In this document: in pieces, positions 59,295 to 64,000 of the stretch
How positions within the stretch are numbered: position 1 is the first letter of the stretch
Layout: every line of letters begins with the position of its first letter
DNA from: JANLQX01 sp031423635
Lineage (GTDB): Bacteria; Actinomycetota; Acidimicrobiia; Acidimicrobiales; JANYDT01
Reading direction: 5' to 3'
Assembly: GCA_031423635.1 (NCBI GenBank)
Contig: JANPFX010000083.1
Location: 6,366-70,365, forward strand
Length of the DNA stretch: 64,000 nucleotides
Program-made: the position numbers and the translations under genes
Notes under the pieces: generated by a model
What the model saw: the letters and a program-made list of their open reading frames with translations, nothing else
Databases searched by the model: none
What the model was told of the DNA's origin: nothing

Positions 59295-59843
59295 ATGAAG
59301 TTCACCGAGCTCGGAATTCCCGGGGTCTTCGCGGTCGACCTCGACGAGCGTTCCGACGATCGCGGCTTCTTCGCCCGCTCGTACTGCGACGACGAGTTCG
59401 CCGCACACGGCCTGGCCAGTCACATGGTTCAGACGAACGTCAGTTTCAACCACCTGGCCGGCACCATTCGCGGGATGCACATGCAGCGGGAACCGCACGG
59501 CGAGGTGAAGCTCGTGCGGGCTGTTCGAGGCGCAATCCTCGATGTCGTCGTGGACATGCGGCGCGATTCGTCGTCCTACCTCAGCAGCGTTGCCGTCGAA
59601 CTCACGGATACAAATCGCCGAGCGCTCTATGTGCCCATCGGATTCGCGCACGGATACCAGGCGCTGACAGACAGCGCCGAGGTCCTCTACCAGGTGTCGA
59701 CCGTCTACGCCCCAGGGTTCGAACAGGGCTACCGATTCGATGATCCCTCGTTCGGCATCGACTGGCTGCTTCCCGTGAGTGCGATCTCCGAGAAGGACGC
59801 CACCTGGCCATTGCTCGCCAACGAAGAGCAGGGCGCGGCGTAG
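59295..59843 (+). CDS. rfbC: dTDP-4-dehydrorhamnose 3,5-epimerase-like protein
   Basis: A 182-residue cupin of the RmlC type. Motifs are DERSDDRGFFARSY, HLAGTIRGMHMQREPHGEVKLVRAV with the catalytic His, ILDVVVDMRRDSSSYL, and VPIGFAHGYQALTDSAEVLYQVS. RmlC epimerises C3 and C5 of 4-keto-6-deoxy sugars. No rmlA, rmlB or rmlD is present here, and the partner genes differ, so the substrate may be another 4-keto sugar. GGAG lies 9 nt before ATG 59295. Confidence 0.85.
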   Translation: MKFTELGIPGVFAVDLDERSDDRGFFARSYCDDEFAAHGLASHMVQTNVSFNHLAGTIRGMHMQREPHGEVKLVRAVRGAILDVVVDMRRDSSSYLSSVAVELTDTNRRALYVPIGFAHGYQALTDSAEVLYQVSTVYAPGFEQGYRFDDPSFGIDWLLPVSAISEKDATWPLLANEEQGAA

Positions 59844-59847
59844 CGCC

Positions 59848-61140
59848 ATGCACATCATCGACAACGCCTTACGGCGACGCGCCGAAGAGGGGCGTCCCAT
59901 TCGCGTCGGCATGATCGGTGCTGGGTTCATGGCCGACGGTCTCACCAATCAGATCGTGAATTCGACGCCCGGCATGGAACTCGTGGCGATCGCCAACCGC
60001 ACTCCGGAGAAGGCCGCTGCGCTCTTCACGAAGGCCGGCGTTCCTTCGCGTCGGGTCGACACACAAGCGGCCTTTGCTGCCGCGACGGAGGCCGGTATCG
60101 CCGCCGTCACAGCAGATCCGTTCCTGCTGTGCGAATCCCCTGCGATCGATGTCATCGTGGAAGTGACCGGCGCCATCGAGTACAGCGCACACATCGTCGT
60201 ACGGGCGATGGAACACGGGAAGCACGTCGTGTTGATGAACGCGGAGCTCGATGGAACCATCGGGCCGATCCTCAAGACCTACGCCGATCGTGCTGGTGTC
60301 ATCCTCACGGGTTGCGACGGTGATCAACCCGGTGTGGAGATGAACCTGTTCCGTTTCGTGAAGGGCATGGGACTCACACCACTGGTCTGCGGGAACATCA
60401 AGGGCCTTCAGGACCCCTACCGCACGCCGACGACGCAGGCCGGTTTCGCCGAGAAATGGGGGCAGAATCCGACGATGGTCACCAGCTTCGCCGATGGTAC
60501 GAAGATCTCGTTCGAGCAGGCAATCGTGGCGAACGCGACCGGAATGAAGGTGGCTAGGCGTGGCATGGTCGGCGCCGAGTTCGCAGGACACGTCGATGAG
60601 CTCACGACGCACTACGACATCGATGAACTGCGCGCGAACGGCGGCTTCGTCGACTACGTCGTTGGCTTCAACATCAAGCCCGGACCAGGCGTGTTCGTCC
60701 TCGCCACCCACGACGACCCGAAGCAGCGCCATTACCTGAACCTCTACAAACTCGGCGAAGGCCCGCTGTACTCCTTCTATACGCCGTACCACCTCTGTCA
60801 TTTCGAAGTCCCGTCCTCGATCGCCCGGGCCGTGATCTTCGGTGATGCGGTCCTGCAACCGCTGGATGGACCGCTCGTCGACGTGATCACCACGGCGAAG
60901 ACCGACCTTGCGGCGGGAACTGTCCTCGACGGGATGGGCGGCTTTCACACCTATGGCCAAGCAGAGAACCACTCCGTCGTTCGAGCCGAGGCTCTTCTCC
61001 CGATGGGACTGGCCGAAGGCTGCACCTTGCGTCGGGCCGTTGCGAAGGACGCCGTTCTCACGTACGACGACGTGGAGGTCCCTCCCGGTCGTCTCTGCGA
61101 TGCACTGCGACGGGAGCAAAACGAGCGGTGGCCGGCGTGA
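59848..61140 (+). CDS. SAF-domain NAD(P)-dependent oxidoreductase (COG4091-like)
   Basis: 430 residues. The N-terminal Rossmann fold (IRVGMIGAGFMADGLTNQI, ELVAIANRTPEKAAAL) resembles homoserine dehydrogenase. The middle contains VIVEVTGAIEYSAHIVVRAMEHGKHVV and GCDGDQPGVEMNL. The C-terminus is a SAF-type domain (TDLAAGTVLDGMGGF, LPMGLAEGCTLRRAVAKDAVL). This group is often found in surface-polysaccharide loci beside RfbC-like enzymes; its reaction is not established. It begins 4 nt after the rfbC stop and ends in a 4-nt GTGA overlap with the glycosyltransferase. Confidence 0.82.
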   Translation: MHIIDNALRRRAEEGRPIRVGMIGAGFMADGLTNQIVNSTPGMELVAIANRTPEKAAALFTKAGVPSRRVDTQAAFAAATEAGIAAVTADPFLLCESPAIDVIVEVTGAIEYSAHIVVRAMEHGKHVVLMNAELDGTIGPILKTYADRAGVILTGCDGDQPGVEMNLFRFVKGMGLTPLVCGNIKGLQDPYRTPTTQAGFAEKWGQNPTMVTSFADGTKISFEQAIVANATGMKVARRGMVGAEFAGHVDELTTHYDIDELRANGGFVDYVVGFNIKPGPGVFVLATHDDPKQRHYLNLYKLGEGPLYSFYTPYHLCHFEVPSSIARAVIFGDAVLQPLDGPLVDVITTAKTDLAAGTVLDGMGGFHTYGQAENHSVVRAEALLPMGLAEGCTLRRAVAKDAVLTYDDVEVPPGRLCDALRREQNERWPA

Positions 61141-62147
61141 CCAGCCCCTCTTCGGGCTTCGTCGAGGCCGCACCTCTCGACACGGACGTGCGGGTCTCGG
61201 TCATCGTTCCCGGCCGCAACGTCGAAGCCACCCTTGCGCAGACGCTCGACTCGCTTCTCGCTCAGACGTTCTCGGACTTCGAGCTGATCTTCTCGGACAA
61301 CGGATCAACAGATCGCACCGTCGAGATCGCGAAGAGCTACTGCAGGCGCTTCAAAGCATTGCGAGTGATCGACGCTTCGGTCTCACCGGGGTCAGGGTTC
61401 GCACGGCGAGCCGGTGTCGAGGTGGCGAGCGGCGACCTGTTGATCTTCATCGACTCCGACGATGTGGTGAGCGAGAACTACATCGAGGCGATGTCGGCGG
61501 CTCTGCGGACGAGGACGTTCGTGCACGGCGCCCAGGACATGACCCTGCTCAACCCGACCTGGGTGAGTCAGGTCCAGCCAGGACGGGGTTCGCGAACCGA
61601 GACGGTGGGTGGCTGGAAGTTCGCCGGCAGCGCAACACTCGGCGTCCGCCGAGGTGCCTACGACGCGGTCGGTGGCTTCTGCACCGAACCCGAGATCGCC
61701 GAGGACAACGACTTCTGCTTCCGCATGAGGGTGGCTGGGCATGATCTGCAGGTGGTCCCAGAGGCCATCGTGCATGTCCGCCAGAAGTTCACGTTCAAGT
61801 CGGCGTTCAATCAGGGGCGGTACTACGGCCGGTGCCACGGTCATACGAACCGACTGTGGCGACCGATGGGTCTGCCGGTGGAGTCGGAATGGACACTCGC
61901 CGGCCGCGCCCTGCGGCTGTTCACGCCCCGGCGGCTTCGATCCTTGCGTTCCCTCAAGGGACGTTATCCGTGGATCGTGGAAGTCGGTTCGGTGGGAGCG
62001 CGGGTATGGGCAAATGTCAAAGACGTCGTCACCCGGCGCGAGTTCCGACCTGCGACGGGTCTGATCAGACCGAGCGTCGATCCGTTCCTCGAACCATTCC
62101 GGGCGCAGCGTCACGAACGCCCCGAAGGACAGCCACCTGCAGTGTGA
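61137..62147 (+). CDS. family 2 glycosyltransferase
   Basis: A 336-residue GT-A fold enzyme: VSVIVPGRNVEATLAQTLDS, FSDFELIFSDNGSTDRTVEIA, the metal-binding DxD as LLIFIDSDDVVSENYIEAM, and acceptor-side EIAEDNDFCFRMRVAGHDL with the catalytic ED-x-D. No transmembrane helix is visible, so it acts at the cytoplasmic face, transferring a sugar onto a lipid-linked glycan. GTG 61137 overlapping the previous stop is preferred to GTG 61128, matching the coupling style elsewhere in the window. Confidence 0.88.
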   Translation: MTSPSSGFVEAAPLDTDVRVSVIVPGRNVEATLAQTLDSLLAQTFSDFELIFSDNGSTDRTVEIAKSYCRRFKALRVIDASVSPGSGFARRAGVEVASGDLLIFIDSDDVVSENYIEAMSAALRTRTFVHGAQDMTLLNPTWVSQVQPGRGSRTETVGGWKFAGSATLGVRRGAYDAVGGFCTEPEIAEDNDFCFRMRVAGHDLQVVPEAIVHVRQKFTFKSAFNQGRYYGRCHGHTNRLWRPMGLPVESEWTLAGRALRLFTPRRLRSLRSLKGRYPWIVEVGSVGARVWANVKDVVTRREFRPATGLIRPSVDPFLEPFRAQRHERPEGQPPAV

Positions 62148-62202
62148 GCACCAAGGGACGACCACACCCTGTGGGCGCAGGCTAGGTCGTTCGGCCCAAA
62201 AA

Positions 62203-62240
62203 AGTGCAGAACGCGGTTTCAGTTCTGTAGACTTTGCACT
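62203..62240 (+). promoter_or_regulatory. leaderless promoter with nested inverted repeats
   Basis: TAGACT (62228-62233) lies 7 nt before GTG 62241. AGTGCA (62203-62208) pairs with TGCACT (62235-62240), and inside it CAGAAC (62207-62212) pairs with GTTCTG (62222-62227). The -10 sits between the arms, so the repeats may form an operator. Confidence 0.5.
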
Positions 62241-64000
62241 GTGGAGTCGCTGATCACGCTCGGTACGACTCGCCCTTCGGCAAGGTCCGGGATCCGAAGT
62301 CGTCAACGAGCAGTCGCCATGGTCACCGCTGCCGTGATGGCCATCGCTGGTGCCCTTGTGCTGGCAAGTCCGCCCAGCGGAGCCACGGCGTGCACGCAGA
62401 AGGTGCTCAACATCGTCGCCCATTACGACGACGACCTCTACTTCCTCAACCCGGACATCCAAGAGGACATCACCGCCGGGCGCTGCGTGCGCACCACCTT
62501 CGTAACGGGCGGCGACGCCGGCTACAGCCTCGGCTACGTCGGGTCGCGTGAGTCAGGCATCATGGCCGCGTACGCCCGAATGGCGGGCCAGGCCAGCACC
62601 TGGACGACCACGACTGCTGCCGTCGGCCTGGAAACGACCCTCACGGGCGACAACCGGATCTCCTTGCAGTTCATGCGCCTGCCCGAAGGCGGCGCTTACG
62701 GATTCGGCTACCCGAGCACCGGCAACGTGTCGCTCATGCAACTGAACGACGGACGGATCTCGTCGATCACTCCGCTGTCCAACGGGCCGACCTTCACGCG
62801 CGCCAGCCTGGTTTCGTACCTGTCGCAGCAGGTGACGGCATACGCCCCTGACGTGATCCGCATCCAATCGAAACAGCTCGCCAACACCGACACTTCCGAT
62901 CACTCCGACCACATCGCCATTGCCAAGTTCGCATACGAAGCCCACCAGACCTACGTCAGTCCCCACGCGATCTACTGGTACGAGGACTACAACATCACGG
63001 CGCGTACCGGAAACCTCACCGCCGCCCAGCAGACCAACAAGCAGCAGACGTTCTTCGCCTACGCCCCCTTCGACAGCCTGGTCTGCCAAACCCTGTCGGC
63101 GTGCGGGAACGACCAGTCCTATTTCTGGTTGCAGCGTCGGTTCCTCGCCGGAAGCGAGTTCACCGGAACCCCCCGGGACGGAACGCCGATAGAGGCCGAG
63201 GACGCCACGAACAACCTCGTCTTTGCTGCAGGGAACGGCACTGGCCGCGGCAGCCTCACCGGGTGGACAAGCGCCGGTGGTTCCGTGACGTTCAACGTGA
63301 CCTCTGCCAGCGCGGGAGCCATGCGCTTGCGATTCCGCCATCGGAATGCGGGCACCAACTACGCAATCCGCACGCTCGTCATCGACGGCACCAGTGTTGG
63401 GCAGGTGCCGTTCGGACCGACCGGCACCGATTGGGGCTACACCAGCGTCCTTCCGAACCTCGGCGCCGGCGCCCATACGGTGCAACTCCTCTTCGGGCCG
63501 TCGGATTACGGGACGGTCGGCCTTGACCACCTCATCTTCGAGGGGCCGGTCATCGTCACCCCTGCGGCGCCGCCGACGACCACCACGACGACAACCACGA
63601 TCGCACCGCCCACCGGGCAGGTCGCGTTCTTTGAACTCGAAGACACGCCGAACAACCTCACCTTCGAAGCGGCCACACTTCTCGGCGCTACAGGTCGGGG
63701 CTCGCTCGGCTACTGGTTCAGCGTCGGCGGCTATTCCCGCTTCACCACCAACCTCCCGGGAGCGAGTTACGTGCTCCGCCTGCGTTACGCAAGCGTGGCT
63801 GCGGCGACGAGGACACTGGTCATCGATGGCGTGACTTCGGCCACGTTGAACTTCCCGTCGACCGGCGCATGGGGGAACTGGCGCACCATCGACATCCCCG
63901 TCTCCCTCGCCACCGGCTCCCGCACGATCGAGTTCCGGCGAGTCAGCAACGACATCGGCGAGATCAACGTGGACAACGTTGCGGTGCTCGGCACCGGAGG
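62241..64000 (+). CDS. exported PIG-L deacetylase with carbohydrate-binding modules (3' end outside window)
   Basis: The frame is open for 586 codons to the window edge. A signal peptide (AVAMVTAAVMAIAGALVLA, SGATA) is followed by a PIG-L domain to about residue 310: metal motif NIVAHYDDDLYF, TFVTGGDAGYSLGYVGSRESG, and SDHSDHIAIAKFAYEAH with the second His pair. This family removes acetyl groups from GlcNAc-type substrates using zinc. Two similar beta-sandwich modules follow (EAEDATNNLVFAAGNGTGRG; ELEDTPNNLTFEAATLLG), CBM6-like, separated by a Thr run. A surface glycan deacetylase is inferred. Confidence 0.85.
   Translation, partial: MESLITLGTTRPSARSGIRSRQRAVAMVTAAVMAIAGALVLASPPSGATACTQKVLNIVAHYDDDLYFLNPDIQEDITAGRCVRTTFVTGGDAGYSLGYVGSRESGIMAAYARMAGQASTWTTTTAAVGLETTLTGDNRISLQFMRLPEGGAYGFGYPSTGNVSLMQLNDGRISSITPLSNGPTFTRASLVSYLSQQVTAYAPDVIRIQSKQLANTDTSDHSDHIAIAKFAYEAHQTYVSPHAIYWYEDYNITARTGNLTAAQQTNKQQTFFAYAPFDSLVCQTLSACGNDQSYFWLQRRFLAGSEFTGTPRDGTPIEAEDATNNLVFAAGNGTGRGSLTGWTSAGGSVTFNVTSASAGAMRLRFRHRNAGTNYAIRTLVIDGTSVGQVPFGPTGTDWGYTSVLPNLGAGAHTVQLLFGPSDYGTVGLDHLIFEGPVIVTPAAPPTTTTTTTTIAPPTGQVAFFELEDTPNNLTFEAATLLGATGRGSLGYWFSVGGYSRFTTNLPGASYVLRLRYASVAAATRTLVIDGVTSATLNFPSTGAWGNWRTIDIPVSLATGSRTIEFRRVSNDIGEINVDNVAVLGTG

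Noticed and set aside
1..64000. CRISPR arrays, rRNA genes, prophage or transposase genes
   Set aside because: None seen: no regularly spaced repeats, no rRNA-like sequence, and no recombinase, transposase or phage structural protein motifs in any plausible gene.

Overview
The window is high-GC, densely packed chromosomal DNA from an actinobacterium. A class Acidimicrobiia (Ilumatobacter-like) origin fits best. This placement is an inference from carD-ispD-ispF, radA-disA, clpC, hemQ, a LytR_C protein, two SpoIID/LytB proteins, DUF1501/DUF1800, CIRCE control of groL, and many genes that look leaderless (an actinobacterial -10 hexamer TAnnnT placed 6-7 nt before the start codon). I see no phage, CRISPR array or rRNA. 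There are two tRNA genes plus one tRNA fragment.

Layout. 1-8.6 kb: a two-subunit ABC exporter, a conserved small protein, a carboxymuconolactone-decarboxylase remnant next to an HxlR regulator, Nudix-purH, azoR with a second HxlR regulator, and a DUF427 protein. 8.7-14.6 kb: an envelope block with a solute-binding lipoprotein, hemQ, a SpoIID/LytB protein and two paralogous secreted Thr/Pro-rich proteins. 14.7-18.3 kb: groL behind two CIRCE-type operators, glycerate kinase and a LytR_C protein. 18.4-19.76 kb: a 1.24-kb insert carrying parDE and an XRE gene, bounded by tRNA-Thr(TGT) and a 42-bp copy of its 3' half. 19.8-30 kb: rlmB, an MFS exporter, ispF, ispD, carD, a CRP-type regulator, disA, radA and two envelope proteins. 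30-38.4 kb: clpC, a polyprenyl diphosphate synthase, a second SpoIID/LytB protein, lysS and coaX. 38.4-48.9 kb: mixed housekeeping genes (DnaJ-domain protein, tRNA-Arg(CCT), MarR, DUF1501/DUF1800, aminotransferase-engB, HAD, Nudix-amidase, membrane protein).

49.0-53.1 kb is the most unusual stretch. A ferredoxin, a MauE-like membrane protein, a MauD-like thioredoxin and a Tat-exported protein with a 12-cysteine domain form one tightly overlapping operon, divergent from a cytochrome P450. The 12-cysteine domain resembles the methylamine dehydrogenase light chain but lacks its cofactor tryptophan and continues into cell-wall-binding (CWB2-like) sequence. I infer an oxidative-folding module for an exported, wall-associated Cys-rich protein.

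53.2-64 kb is an envelope polysaccharide region: a Wzx-like flippase, a DUF4012 protein, a small wall-anchor-like protein, then an operon of nucleotide-sugar epimerase, RfbC-like epimerase, SAF-domain oxidoreductase and GT2 glycosyltransferase. It ends with an exported PIG-L deacetylase carrying carbohydrate-binding modules that runs off the window.
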